The notes: generated by a model not told the origin, from the letters alone. Counted from the first letter of the stretch, positions 40,101 to 48,751 are shown. The stretch: 64,000 nucleotides of DNA from Edaphovirga cremea (GCF_003332275.1 NZ_QOVA01000018.1:1-64000), one strand, 5' to 3'. A program made the numbers and translations.

Positions 40101-43100
40101 TATTTATCACCGACCTGCCGGAAGCGACACTCAATCCGCCGTTTGGCGACGGAATTTTGAACGGTGAAGAAACGCAGACGCCGCAAACCCTCAGCGGCAG
40201 CACCGGCGTAACTGGCGACGGTCAGACGGTCACGGTGACTATCGGCGGTCAGGACTACAGCGGCACGGTGGACAGCAACGGCAACTGGACGGTGAGCATT
40301 CCGGCAGATGTATTGCAGGCGCTGTCGCAGGGCGATAATCCGGTTGAAGTGACGGTCACCGATGCCGCAGGAAATAGCAACACTCTCGACAGTTCGGTCA
40401 ATGTCGACACCATCGCCCCGACGCTGATCGTCAATCCGGTCACCGGCGACGGGGTGATCAACGCGGCGGAAGCGGCGGCGGCCATCGCCATTACCGGAAC
40501 GGCCTCGCTCTCCGAAGTCGGTCGCACGGTCACCGTCACTCTGAACGGCCAAAGCTACACTGGCGTGGTGCAGGATAACGGCACCTGGAGCGTAGCCGTT
40601 CCGGCGGGAGCGCTGGCAGGTCTTGGCGATGGCGAACATACGTTGACGGCCACGCTGACGGATGTCGCCGGAAATCTCGCTTCGACCGATCTGACTTTTG
40701 ATTCGGTAATCAACGGCGTCCCTGTACCTGTCATCAACATACCTTTTGGCGACAGCTATCTGAACATGAATGAATCACAGCAGGATGAACAGATTACGGG
40801 ATCAACCGGTGTCACCGGGGTGGGCCAGGCTGTCGTGGTCACACTCAACGGGCAGGAATATGAGGCGACAGTGGATGCCAACGGTCAGTGGCAGGTCACT
40901 GTTCCAACTGAAGCGCTCCAGGTATTACCAGCCGGAGCTCAATCCATTAACGTCGTGGCGACCGATGCGGCAGGTAACGTAGGCAATAGCTCGATTCAGA
41001 TCACGGTCGATCTGATCGCGCCGACGCTGTCGATTGGAGTGATTGCCGGTGATGATGTGATCAATGCGGCTGAGATTCTGCAACCGGTGATAATCAATGG
41101 CACCGCTTCTGTCACTGAAGCTGGTCAGAATGTTGAGATCACGTTCAACGGCGGTACCTATCAGGCACTGGTTCAGCCAAATGGCGACTGGAGCTTCACC
41201 TTACCGGGCAACGTGCTGCAATCACTGGCGGATGGCGGCTATCAGCTTTCAGCCACGCTGATTGATCAGGCGGGCAACGCCACAACGCAAATCCATGACT
41301 TTATCATTGACGCCAATGCGGCAAACTTGCCGACGCTGTCGATTGGTGTCGTCTCGGGCGATGATTACATCAATGCGCAGGAATCGTCGCAACCGCTCAC
41401 CATCAGCGGTACCTCAACCGGGCTGGAAGTTGGCAGAACCGTCACCGTGACACTTAACGGGCTGGATTATACGGCCACGTTGGTGACTGGCGGTGGTTGG
41501 AGCCTGAGCGTGCCTGCCGATGCGGTTTCGGCATTGCCGGACGGTGCACAGACGATCGCGGCCAATGCCAGCGACGCCAGCGGCAATCCGGCGTCTGCCA
41601 ATCATCAAGTGATGGTCATTGCCGCGCCTGCCGATCAACCACAATTAACCATCGGTGTCGTGGCAGGTGACGACATCATCAATGCGCAGGAGAGCGAGAG
41701 TGCAGTCACGATCAGCGGCAGCACGCAGCGCGTGGCTGAAGGTCAAACCGTTACTGTGACCCTGAACAATAAAACCTACACCGGCGAAGTCCAGGCAAAT
41801 GGCAGTTGGAGCGTAACGGTACCTTCTGGTGATGTCGGCCAATTGCCACAGGGGCAAAACACCATTACCGCGACGGTGGATGATGTTGCGCAGAACCCGG
41901 CCAATGCGACCCATAATGTGCAGGTGGATACCGTGGCACCGCTGCTGGAAGTTGATGTGCTGGCAGGCGACGGCATTCTTAACTTGGCGGAAGCCCTGTT
42001 GGGTCTGGTTGTCGGTGGGACGTGCGAAGCGGGTTTGACGGTCACCGTCACGCTGAATGACAAAGCGTACACCGCTACTGCCAATAACAGTGGCGAGTGG
42101 AGTCTGACTATCCCGAGCGGCGATCTGTTGTTGCTGAGTGATGATCCTGTGCAGGTTGGGGTGAGTGTGACCGATACGGCAGGCAACACCACTGAACAGG
42201 TGCTCGATCTCGCTGTGGCAATCAACGTGCTGCCCGTGTTGCAGTTTGGCACGCTGTTTGCGGATGGCCTGCTGAACGAGGCCGAGGCGCTGGCCGCTGG
42301 CGTCATTAGCGGCACCAGTAATCTCGCGTTGGGTACAGCGGTCGAGGTCCATATTGGTGACTTGACGTTTACGGGTACCGTCGCGGCCGGTGGGGTGTGG
42401 AGCGTCAATATTCCAGCGGGCGAGTTGAGTGTTTTGCCGGATGGCGCACTGCAAGTCAGCGTCAATGCCGTCGATGCGGCCGGAAATCTGGGATCGGCCA
42501 GCGCCAATCTGGATGTACTGATCAATAACTTGCCGACCGTCACTATTAATCAGCCGTTTGGTGATGGACTGCTCAATGCGCTGGAAGCCGGGGTTAATCA
42601 GATACTTACCGGCACCACCGGTATCACGGGTGCAGGTCAGACGATGACCTTGACTATTGGCGATCTGACCATTGCCCCAACGGTGGGTCTGGATGGAAAC
42701 TGGCAGGCCACGCTGACGCCACTGCAATTGTTGGCGCTGGGTGATGGCAGTCATACGATTAGCGTGACGGTAACCGATCGTGCAGGCAATGAAGATACCA
42801 ACACGCTGGCCTTCAGCGCCATTGTTGATAACTTGCCCGCGCCGCAGATCAATCTGGCCTTCACTGACGGCATTATCAACGCCGCCGAAGCGCTGGCAGG
42901 CGGTGTTCTGAGCGGGATTACCGGCGCTACCGGTGCAGGGCAACGCGTTTCCGTGAATATCAATGGTACGGGTTATCAGGCCACGGTCGAGGTGAACGGC
43001 GACTGGTCGCTGGAATTACCAGCTTCTGTGCTGACGACGTTAGCGGATGGCGTCTGGCCGGTCACGGTAACCGTCACGGACAGCGTGGGGAATACGGCTG

Positions 43101-46100
43101 GCACGACCGGTAGCCTGGAGGTGCTAATCAATAACCTGCCGGATCCGGCCATCAACCTGCCATTTGGCGACGGTGTTCTGAATTTCCTGGAAGCGTTGGC
43201 CGGGCAGACCCTGAGTGGTGTCACAGGCATCACTGGCGCTGGACAGCAAGTGACGGTGTCGATCGATGGGCAAACGCCAATCGCGGCAACCGTGCTGGAT
43301 AACGGCAGTTGGACTCTGGCCTTGACCGACATTCAACTGCGCGCCCTGATCGGTACCGACCATCAGTTCACCGTGACGGTTACCGATCGGGCGGGCAATG
43401 AGGAGAGCGTCGATCTGCCGTTTACCTCCTTGCAGCAACTGCCAATCCCACAAATTACCCTGCCATTTGTTGATGGCCTGCTGAACATTGCCGAGGTCAA
43501 TGCGCCAACAGTGATAAGCGGCGTCACAGGGATCATTGGCAACAATCAGGATGTGAAGCTGTCGATCGACGTAGGGGGAATTCAATATACCGCCATAGTT
43601 GCGCCTGACGGCAGTTGGAGCCTGGCGCTGCCTGCCGGGGCGCTGGCCTATCTGACCGACGGTCAGCACAGCATTAATGTGACAGCCACCGATATCGCGG
43701 GGAATACGGGAACGGCGTCGCTTAATTTCGACAGTCTGTTGACGCTGCCGACACCGACGATCGCGTTGCCATTTACCGATGGCTTCCTGAACGCAGTCGA
43801 GGCCGCTGCAGGAACGACATTGCAGGGAACGACGGGGCTGATTGGTGCTGGTCAGGTGGTGACTATTACGCTCGGAAGCAACAGTTACGAGGCCACCGTC
43901 GATACGCAGGGCAACTGGAGTCTGCCGGTAACGGGCGGGATTCTTTCCGCGCTGACTGATGGCAGCCAGAGCATCGGCGTAGACGTCACGGATCGAGCAG
44001 GCAACAGTGCGGGCACCAGCGTTCAGGTTGATGTGGCAGTCCATAATCTGCCAACTGTCACCCTGAATGATTTTGCCGGTGACAATATCCTGAACTTTGC
44101 CGAAGCCAATCTGACGCAGTTGATCAGCGGGACGACAACGAACGTGCAGGTCGGACAGAACGTCAATATTACGCTGGGAACACTGACGTTGACTGCGCAA
44201 GTGCAGGGCAATGGCACCTGGAGCGTGGCGGTGACACCGCTGCAATTGGCGCAATTGACCGGGAGCCCGACGCTGTCTGTCTCCGTGACGGATCGCGCTG
44301 GCAACACCGACACCGACAGTCAGGGCATCACATTGAATGTCACACCGCCAGCGACGTCCCTCACCATCGATCCGATCAGCGGCGATAACATTATCAACGC
44401 CTCTGATACCGGGCTAACGGTGGCCGTCAGCGGTACGGTGACGGGCGCAACGCCGGGTCTGCAAACCATCGTCTTGCTGGTGAATGGGCTACCAACCGGT
44501 ATCAGCCTGCCTATCATCGGCAACACCTGGACGACCACCTTGCCAGCAGCACTGTTTGCTGACGGCACGGTGTCGGTCACGGCGCAACTGGCAGGCGTAG
44601 GGACGCCTGCCAACGCCAACGTCAGTGTGCTGGTCGATCGCGAACTGCCCACGCTGACGCTGAATAACTTTGCCGTCGACAATACGGTGAACAATCTGGA
44701 GTCCAAAGTTACCCAATTGGTCAGCGGGGTGGCCTCCACGGAGGATATTGGCCGTACCGTTACGGTGACCCTGGAGGGTAAAAACTATTTTGCCACCGTT
44801 CAGGCAGGGGGGATCTGGAGCGTCGGAATTCCGGCGACCGATCTGCAAGCGCTGACACAGGGCGCACATCAGATCGTCGCCAGCCTCAGTGATGCCGCGG
44901 GCAACAGCGTGCAGCAAACCCTGCCGATCGTGATTGATACCGTGGCACCGTTGCTGTCGATTGACGTGCTGGCGGGCAACAACGTCCTGAATCTGGCTGA
45001 GGCGATACTCGGACAGGTGTTGACCGGCAGTGCACCGGGCGCGGAAGGGCAAACCATTACGGTCAATCTTGGCGTGAAAGTGTTGACGGCGGTGGTTCAG
45101 CCAAACGGCACCTGGAGCGTCAATCTGCTGCCTGATGATTTGCAGGCGCTGGCCGACGGGCCGCTGGTCGTCGGCGTTACCGTTGCCGATACCGCAGGCA
45201 ATGAAACCAGTGCCAACCTGACGCTGAACATCGCGTTGAATACGGCCTTGGGTCTGGTGGTCAATCCGCTGTTTGGTGATGGATTCCTGAACGCCGCAGA
45301 GTCACTGGTCAGTCAGACCATCACCGGTATCGCGCAAAACGCCGGTGTCGGTGCGCAGGTGAAAGTGAATGTGGCGGGCACGGAATTGACCGCAGATGTG
45401 GGTACTGGCGGCGTGTGGAGTCTGGTTGTGCCACCGAATTTGCTGGCGCTGCTCAACAACGGTTTGTTGCAGTTGGATGTGTCGTTAACTGACGGCAACG
45501 GCAATCAGGTCAGCCAGTTGGTGGATCTGAACGTGCTGACGCATAACCTGCCAATTATCGGTGCCCTGAATCCGATCTTTGGTGGCGATGGACTGCTGAA
45601 TGCGACCGAAGCCTTGCTGACCCAAACCGTCGGCGGGGTGATTCAGAATGTCGCGCCGGGTGCCCAGGTTACCGTCACGCTCGGCACCAAAACCTACACC
45701 ACCACGGTGCAGGCCGGTGGGGTGTGGAATCTCGACATTCCGCCACTGGATCTCGGGGCGCTGCTGGATGGCAATCTCAATCTGGGCGTATCGGTCAAAG
45801 ATGCCGCCGGTAATATCGTCAGCACCAACGTCGGCGTGGGGGTCTACGTGCATGACCTGCCACAGATCTCGCTGAATCCGATCTTTGGTGACGGCATCCT
45901 GAACGCGACCGATCTGCTGTTGAATCAAACCATTACCGGCACGGTGAGGAATGCTCTCGCGGGCACCATAGTCAGTATCGGCATTGGCGACAGTACGATC
46001 ACTGCCATTGTGGATCCCAGCGGGCACTTCACTGCGCAAGTTGCACCGGACATTCTCGGTACGCTGGTCAGCGGTAATCTGACCGTCAGCGCCACGGTGA

Positions 46101-48751
46101 CTGACCCGGCAGGTAACACCAATTTCGCGTTTGGTGGGGTGTTGGTGGATGTCAGCCTGCCGACCATCCAGCTTAATCCGCTGTTTGGCGATGGTTTGCT
46201 CAATGCGGCGGATGCGCTCACCACCCAGGTTATCGGCGGTGTGATTGGCAACGTTGCAGCGGGAACGCAAGTCAGCGTGACGCTGGGTGGAAAAACATTC
46301 CTGGCAACAACGGCAGCCAATGGCGCATTCAGCGTCACCTTGCAGCCTGCCGATCTGGCGGCGCTGCTGGATGGGCCACTGAATGTCGGCGTTGCGGTAA
46401 CCAGCAACACCAGCAACACCGGCAACGTGGCCAGCGCCAGCGTCAGTGCCAATGTGATCATTCACAATTTGCCGACGCTGGTGCTTGATCCGCTGTTTGG
46501 CGGTGATGGATACCTCAACGCGGCTGAGGCCCTGCTGACCCAAACCATCAGCGGCACGGTGACCAATGCGGTTGCTGGCACGGTGGTGAACATCAGCGTG
46601 GGTAACAGCAATCTGACGGCAACCGTGGGTGCCAACGGGAAATTCACTGCGGCGGTTTCAGCCGATCTGCTGGGCACGTTGCTGGATGGCAACCTGACCG
46701 TCAGCGCGTCGATCACCGATCCGGTGGGTAATAAAGCCGGTGCCAGCGCGGGCGTGGTGGTCGACATCCATTCTCTGCCTTCTCTGGTACTGAATCCGAT
46801 CTTTGGCGACGGCATTCTGAGCGTGGTGGATCTGCTGACGGCACAAACCATCAGCGGGGTGGCGAATAACGTTCCTACCGGTACCCAGATCGCCGTGACG
46901 CTGGGCAGCCACAGCTACACGGCAACCGTGGGCGGCGGCGGGGTGTGGAGCCTGTCCGTACCGACGCTGGATCTGAAATCGTTACTGGACGGTAATTTCA
47001 CCGTCTCGGCGGCGGTGACCGATCCGGCGGGCAACTCGACAACGCAACAAGGCTCGTTCAACGTCATCGCCAACGCCTTGCCGACGCTGACGCTGAATCC
47101 GATCTTCGGTGATGGTCTGTTGAATGCAGCCGATGCGTTGCTCAATCAAACCATCAGCGGTACCTCAACCAATGCGCAAGGTTCGACGGTCAGGGTCACT
47201 TTGGGTTCGCAGGTTCTGAATGCCACGGTGCAATCTGATGGTACCTGGAGTTTGTCGGTTCCACCGCTGACGCTCGCGGCGCTGACTGATGGCAATCTGA
47301 CGGTCGGCGCATCGCTGACCAATGCCGCAGGCCATACGGCGGGAGCCAGTCTGGGTGTGGATGTCGGGATCCATAACCTGCCGTCACTCTCTCTGGGTAA
47401 CTTCTTCGCAACGGACGGCTGGCTGAATCTCAGCGAGGCGGGTTCAGCCCAGACGGTGAGCGGTACGGCACTTAATGCGGCGGGCGGAACCATTCAGGTC
47501 ACGCTGGGCACGCACACCTACACCACGCAGGTGAACGGCAGTGGCGGATGGAACGTGTCGATTCCGTCGTTGGATCTGACTGGCGTGCTCGATGGCGTAT
47601 CGAAAATTGGCGTGAAAGTCACCGATCTGGTCGGTAACTCCAGCTCGCAGCAAGTGGATTTCAGCGTCAAAACCCACGCCCTGCCGCTGTTGGGAATCAA
47701 TCCGGTGACCAGTCTCGGCAACCTGTTGCTGCTGCCGGTCAATGGTCTGGTCGTTTCTGGCAGCAGTCTGAATGTTCAGCAGGGCGCGAAAGTCAGCGTC
47801 ACCTTGCTGGGCAATACCTTGCTGGGAACCGTGCAGGCCAACGGCGACTGGAGCGTGAAATTTGTAGGTAACTTCCTCAGTAACCTGAATTTGCTCAATC
47901 TGTTGTCGACGCTGATAGCCGCTTCGGTTACCGATCTGGCAGGGAATGGCGTCTCGGTCAGCGTGGGTCTGGGGGCCGGTTCGCCGCTGCCGGCACAAAC
48001 GCTGGCAACCAGCGAAATGCTGTCCACCGAGAGTCTGATGACGGCTGACACCGCTTCCGTAGTTCAGCACGCGCAGGTCGCCCACACTATTGCCGAGGTT
48101 AGAAGTGATGTCAGCGAAAGTTCGGTGGTGACGTCGGCGTTTACCGAGAGCGATCTCAGCAGCCAGCAGACTACCCCTGCTGAAAGCACGCTGACGGCAC
48201 CGCTGGTTCAGCCGGAAATCACTGCGCCAGACGCGACGGCCAGCGGAACCGAAATCACCGACACCGTCTACAGCATTGGCGGCATTACGGTGCAACTGGA
48301 TGCGGGCGTAGTGGACGGTGTGGCGATCGGCGGCAGCGGCAATGATGTCATCGAAGCCTTCACCACCGACTTCCTGCATATCGATGGCGGCGCTGGGCTC
48401 GACACACTGATGCTGGCGGGGACGCACCAGACGCTGGATCTCACCTCCCTTGGCCTGAAAGTGGAGAACATCGAAATCTTCGATCTGGGTAAAACCGGGA
48501 CCAATAGTCTGGTGCTGAATTTACATGAGGCGCTGACGATAACGGACAAACCGGAAGACGATCTGATCATCAAAGGCGCTGATGGAAATCAGGTGACATT
48601 AACGGGCAACAACGAGAGTACGTGGAGCACGACGGGCCAGCGTGAAATCGATGGTTTGACCTTCGATGTTTATCACAACTCGTCGCTGGACAGCGCCAAT
48701 ACGCTGGGCGATGTGCTGGTTCAGCACGGAATCCAGGTACATCTGGTGTAG
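31112..48751 (+). CDS. Giant Bap-family multirepeat adhesin, type I secreted
   Basis: A 5,879-residue surface adhesin, one uninterrupted frame of 17.6 kb. Residues 1 to about 150 form a BapA-type prefix domain ending in a hydrophobic stretch (LAAILGFVALGAGVTIA). A Gly/Ser/Pro linker reaches residue 174. About 54 Ig-like domains of roughly 100 residues follow, to about 5,620. Their signature is GDxxLNxxEA, then TVTLNGKTYTA, a conserved Trp, and TVTDxAGN. A Ser/Thr-rich linker precedes a C-terminal secretion domain with GGSGNDVIEAF and DGGAGLDTLML, without a signal peptide. The next three genes encode its type I exporter. BapA of Salmonella and the Pectobacterium multirepeat adhesin are the closest described types known to me. 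A role in surface attachment or biofilm is inferred. Confidence 0.93.
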   Translation: MAQLSSKVDILARNSGNVISQVADGNQTISLNQLSIVRIHGTRDLVLNYERIGNDLVLHMKDGTTVRYRSFFLTDAEGRHSELVFDDGTHAPEHAVFAALGAPPAEPVALIPQYETIDNVGALVFDSNSFSPAALAAILGFVALGAGVTIASHNSGGGSGSNTETPGQPEEPSAPTITIRPFAGDNILNAAESQLQQVLSGTTDGVEAGRTIQITLNGKTYTTTVDAEGAWSLNLSAADLQTLADGTYVITVTVTNESGESAEQSVTMVVDTTPPILTINPVAGDDILDAAETGQPQIISGTASVSEAGKTVTVTMNGANYTATVGADGNWSLTIPAGVLSGLGNGGYSLTATLTDSAGNSTQITHDFTVDTTVETLPTLTLDAFTGDNVLDAAERQVQQPLSGSTTNVETGQFVLITLNGKTYSAEVQASGNWSINVPAADLALLVNGDTTISATVTDASGNPATASETLTVNTDLGGLSLDPISGDNRLNALEAGSELSVSGTSANVAEGATVTVTLNGKTYTAIVGDDGRWTATIPAADLALLPDGQLTVTATATDEGGTTVNGSAQLGVFITDLPEATLNPPFGDGILNGDETQTSQTLSGSTGVTGDGQTVTVNIGGQDYSGTVDGDGNWTISVPADVLQALPQGDNPLSVVVTDAAGNRDTLPAVVNVDTVAPTLIVNPVTGDGVINAAEAAGAIAITGSASLSEAGRTVTVTLNGQSYTGVVQDNGTWSVSVPAGALAGAENGSYPLTATLLDSAGNSTEVTQNVTLDADPASLPTLTLNAFAGDNLLNGAEQQTAQPLSGSTTNVEAGQFVLITLNGKTYSAEVQASGNWTINVPAADLALLVNGDTTISATVTDASGNPATASETLTVNTDLGGLSLDPISGDNRLNALEAGSELSVSGTSANVAEGATVTVTLNGKTYTAIVGDDGRWTATIPAADLALLPDGQLTVTATATDEGGTTVNGSAQLGVFITDLPEATLNPPFGDGILNGDETQTSQTLSGSTGVTGDGQTVTVNIGGQDYSGTVDGDGNWTISVPADVLQALPQGDNPLSVVVTDAAGNRDTLPAVVNVDTVAPTLIVNPVTGDGVINAAEAAGAIAITGSASLSEAGRTVTVTLNGQSYTGVVQDNGTWSVSVPAGALAGAENGSYPLTATLSDAAGNSTEVTQNVTLDADPASLPTLTLNAFAGDNLLNGAEQQTAQPLSGSTTNVEAGQFVLITLNGKTYSAEVQASGNWSINVPAADLALLVNGDTTISATVTDTAGNPATASETLTVNTELGGLSLDPISGDNRLNALEAGSELSVSGTSANVAEGATVTVTLNGKTYTATVGDDGRWTATIPAADLALLPDGQLPVTATATDEGGTEVNGSAQLGVFISELPEATLNPPFGDGILNGDETQTSQTLSGSTGVSGDGQTVTVNIGGQDYSGTVDSNGNWTVSIPADVLQALPQGDNPVEVTVTDAAGNSNTLDSSVNVDTIAPTLIVNPVTGDGVINAAEAAAAIAITGTASLSEAGRTVTVTLNGQSYTGVVQDNGTWSVSVPAGALSGVENGSYPLTATLSDTAGNETSVSQNVVLDVDPAFLPTLTLNAFAGDNLLNGAEQQTAQPLSGSTTNVEAGQFVLITLNGKTYSAEVQASGNWSISVPAADLALLVNGDTTISATVTDASGNPAAASETLTVNTDLGGLSLDPISGDNRLNALEAGSELSVSGTSANVAEGAVVTVTLNGKTYTATVGDDGRWTVTIPTADLALLPDGQLTVTATATDEGGTVVNGSAQLGVFISELPEATLNPPFGDGILNGEETQTSQTLSGSTGVSGDSQTVTVTIGGQDYSGTVDSNGNWTVSIPADVLQSLPQGDNPLSVVVTDAAGNSNTLDSSVNVDTIAPTLIVNPVTGDGVINAAEAAAAIAITGTASLSEAGRTVTVTLNGQSYTGVVQDNGTWSVSVPVGALSGVENGSYPLTATLSDSAGNSTEVTQTVTLDADPASLPTLTLNAFAGDNLLNGAEQQNAQPLSGSTTNVEAGQFVLITLNGKTYSAEVQASGNWSINVPAADLALLVNGDTTISATVTDTAGNPATASEVLTVNTDLGGLSLDPISGDNRLNALEAGSDLPVSGTSVNVAEGAMVTVTLNGKTYTATVGDDGRWTATIPAADLALLPDGQLTVTATATDEGGTVVNGSAQLGVFITDLPEATLNPPFGDGILNSEETQTAQTLSGNTGVTGDGQTVTVTIGGQDYSGTVDSNGNWTVTVPADVLQALPQGDNPLSVVVTDAAGNSNTLDSSVNVDTVAPTLLINPVTGDGVINAAEAAAAIAITGSASISEAGRTVTVTLNGQSYTGVVQDNGTWSVTVPAGALAGAENGSYPLTATLSDTAGNETSVSQNVLLDVDPASLPTLTLNAFAGDNLLNGAEQQTAQPLSGSTTNVEAGQFVLITLNGKTYSAEVQASGNWTINVPAADLALLVNGDTTISATVTDTAGNPATASETLTVDTELGGLSLDPISGDNRLNALEAGSDLSVSGTSVNVAEGAMVTVTLNGKTYTATVGDDGRWTATIPAADLALLPDGQLTVTATATDEGGTVVNGSAQLGVFISELPEATLNPPFGDGILNGEETQTPQTLSGSTGVSGDGQTVTVNIGGQDYSGTVDSNGNWTVTVPADVLQALPQGDNALSVVVTDAAGNTNTLDSSVNVDTIAPTLLINPVTGDGVINAAEAAAAIAITGSASITEAGRTVTVTLNGQSYTGVVQDNGTWGVSVPAGALAGVANGSYPLTATLSDAAGNSTEVTQNVTLDADPASLPTLTLNAFAGDNLLNGAEQQTAQPLSGSTTNVEAGQFVLITLNGKTYSAEVQASGNWSINVPAADLALLANGDTTISATVTDTAGNPATASETLTVNTDLGGLSLDPISGDNRLNALEAGSDLSVSGTSANVAEGAMVTVTLNGKTYTATVGDDGRWTATIPAADLALLPDGQLTVTATATDEGGTVVNGSAQLGVFITDLPEATLNPPFGDGILNGEETQTPQTLSGSTGVTGDGQTVTVTIGGQDYSGTVDSNGNWTVSIPADVLQALSQGDNPVEVTVTDAAGNSNTLDSSVNVDTIAPTLIVNPVTGDGVINAAEAAAAIAITGTASLSEVGRTVTVTLNGQSYTGVVQDNGTWSVAVPAGALAGLGDGEHTLTATLTDVAGNLASTDLTFDSVINGVPVPVINIPFGDSYLNMNESQQDEQITGSTGVTGVGQAVVVTLNGQEYEATVDANGQWQVTVPTEALQVLPAGAQSINVVATDAAGNVGNSSIQITVDLIAPTLSIGVIAGDDVINAAEILQPVIINGTASVTEAGQNVEITFNGGTYQALVQPNGDWSFTLPGNVLQSLADGGYQLSATLIDQAGNATTQIHDFIIDANAANLPTLSIGVVSGDDYINAQESSQPLTISGTSTGLEVGRTVTVTLNGLDYTATLVTGGGWSLSVPADAVSALPDGAQTIAANASDASGNPASANHQVMVIAAPADQPQLTIGVVAGDDIINAQESESAVTISGSTQRVAEGQTVTVTLNNKTYTGEVQANGSWSVTVPSGDVGQLPQGQNTITATVDDVAQNPANATHNVQVDTVAPLLEVDVLAGDGILNLAEALLGLVVGGTCEAGLTVTVTLNDKAYTATANNSGEWSLTIPSGDLLLLSDDPVQVGVSVTDTAGNTTEQVLDLAVAINVLPVLQFGTLFADGLLNEAEALAAGVISGTSNLALGTAVEVHIGDLTFTGTVAAGGVWSVNIPAGELSVLPDGALQVSVNAVDAAGNLGSASANLDVLINNLPTVTINQPFGDGLLNALEAGVNQILTGTTGITGAGQTMTLTIGDLTIAPTVGLDGNWQATLTPLQLLALGDGSHTISVTVTDRAGNEDTNTLAFSAIVDNLPAPQINLAFTDGIINAAEALAGGVLSGITGATGAGQRVSVNINGTGYQATVEVNGDWSLELPASVLTTLADGVWPVTVTVTDSVGNTAGTTGSLEVLINNLPDPAINLPFGDGVLNFLEALAGQTLSGVTGITGAGQQVTVSIDGQTPIAATVLDNGSWTLALTDIQLRALIGTDHQFTVTVTDRAGNEESVDLPFTSLQQLPIPQITLPFVDGLLNIAEVNAPTVISGVTGIIGNNQDVKLSIDVGGIQYTAIVAPDGSWSLALPAGALAYLTDGQHSINVTATDIAGNTGTASLNFDSLLTLPTPTIALPFTDGFLNAVEAAAGTTLQGTTGLIGAGQVVTITLGSNSYEATVDTQGNWSLPVTGGILSALTDGSQSIGVDVTDRAGNSAGTSVQVDVAVHNLPTVTLNDFAGDNILNFAEANLTQLISGTTTNVQVGQNVNITLGTLTLTAQVQGNGTWSVAVTPLQLAQLTGSPTLSVSVTDRAGNTDTDSQGITLNVTPPATSLTIDPISGDNIINASDTGLTVAVSGTVTGATPGLQTIVLLVNGLPTGISLPIIGNTWTTTLPAALFADGTVSVTAQLAGVGTPANANVSVLVDRELPTLTLNNFAVDNTVNNLESKVTQLVSGVASTEDIGRTVTVTLEGKNYFATVQAGGIWSVGIPATDLQALTQGAHQIVASLSDAAGNSVQQTLPIVIDTVAPLLSIDVLAGNNVLNLAEAILGQVLTGSAPGAEGQTITVNLGVKVLTAVVQPNGTWSVNLLPDDLQALADGPLVVGVTVADTAGNETSANLTLNIALNTALGLVVNPLFGDGFLNAAESLVSQTITGIAQNAGVGAQVKVNVAGTELTADVGTGGVWSLVVPPNLLALLNNGLLQLDVSLTDGNGNQVSQLVDLNVLTHNLPIIGALNPIFGGDGLLNATEALLTQTVGGVIQNVAPGAQVTVTLGTKTYTTTVQAGGVWNLDIPPLDLGALLDGNLNLGVSVKDAAGNIVSTNVGVGVYVHDLPQISLNPIFGDGILNATDLLLNQTITGTVRNALAGTIVSIGIGDSTITAIVDPSGHFTAQVAPDILGTLVSGNLTVSATVTDPAGNTNFAFGGVLVDVSLPTIQLNPLFGDGLLNAADALTTQVIGGVIGNVAAGTQVSVTLGGKTFLATTAANGAFSVTLQPADLAALLDGPLNVGVAVTSNTSNTGNVASASVSANVIIHNLPTLVLDPLFGGDGYLNAAEALLTQTISGTVTNAVAGTVVNISVGNSNLTATVGANGKFTAAVSADLLGTLLDGNLTVSASITDPVGNKAGASAGVVVDIHSLPSLVLNPIFGDGILSVVDLLTAQTISGVANNVPTGTQIAVTLGSHSYTATVGGGGVWSLSVPTLDLKSLLDGNFTVSAAVTDPAGNSTTQQGSFNVIANALPTLTLNPIFGDGLLNAADALLNQTISGTSTNAQGSTVRVTLGSQVLNATVQSDGTWSLSVPPLTLAALTDGNLTVGASLTNAAGHTAGASLGVDVGIHNLPSLSLGNFFATDGWLNLSEAGSAQTVSGTALNAAGGTIQVTLGTHTYTTQVNGSGGWNVSIPSLDLTGVLDGVSKIGVKVTDLVGNSSSQQVDFSVKTHALPLLGINPVTSLGNLLLLPVNGLVVSGSSLNVQQGAKVSVTLLGNTLLGTVQANGDWSVKFVGNFLSNLNLLNLLSTLIAASVTDLAGNGVSVSVGLGAGSPLPAQTLATSEMLSTESLMTADTASVVQHAQVAHTIAEVRSDVSESSVVTSAFTESDLSSQQTTPAESTLTAPLVQPEITAPDATASGTEITDTVYSIGGITVQLDAGVVDGVAIGGSGNDVIEAFTTDFLHIDGGAGLDTLMLAGTHQTLDLTSLGLKVENIEIFDLGKTGTNSLVLNLHEALTITDKPEDDLIIKGADGNQVTLTGNNESTWSTTGQREIDGLTFDVYHNSSLDSANTLGDVLVQHGIQVHLV
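32240..40723 (+). repeat. Seven tandem 1,212-bp super-repeats inside the adhesin gene
   Basis: Copies begin at 32240, 33452, 34664, 35876, 37088, 38300 and 39512, each exactly 1,212 bp (404 codons) apart. Each encodes four distinct Ig-like domains opening LNAFAGDNLLN, LDPISGDNRLN, LNPPFGDGILN and VNPVTGDGVIN. They occupy residues 377-3204. Copy 1 is diverged at its left end and copy 7 at its right end (from about 40617). Confidence 0.97.

Noticed and set aside
32240..40723. Regular long repeats considered as a CRISPR or satellite array
   Set aside because: The period is 1,212 bp, the whole stretch is one translated frame and each unit encodes Ig-like domains; there are no short repeats with unique spacers.
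48250..48751. RTX toxin or haemolysin
   Set aside because: Only one or two GGxGxD-like motifs occur, in the secretion signal. There is no toxin domain and no acyltransferase gene next to it; the Ig-like array marks it as an adhesin.
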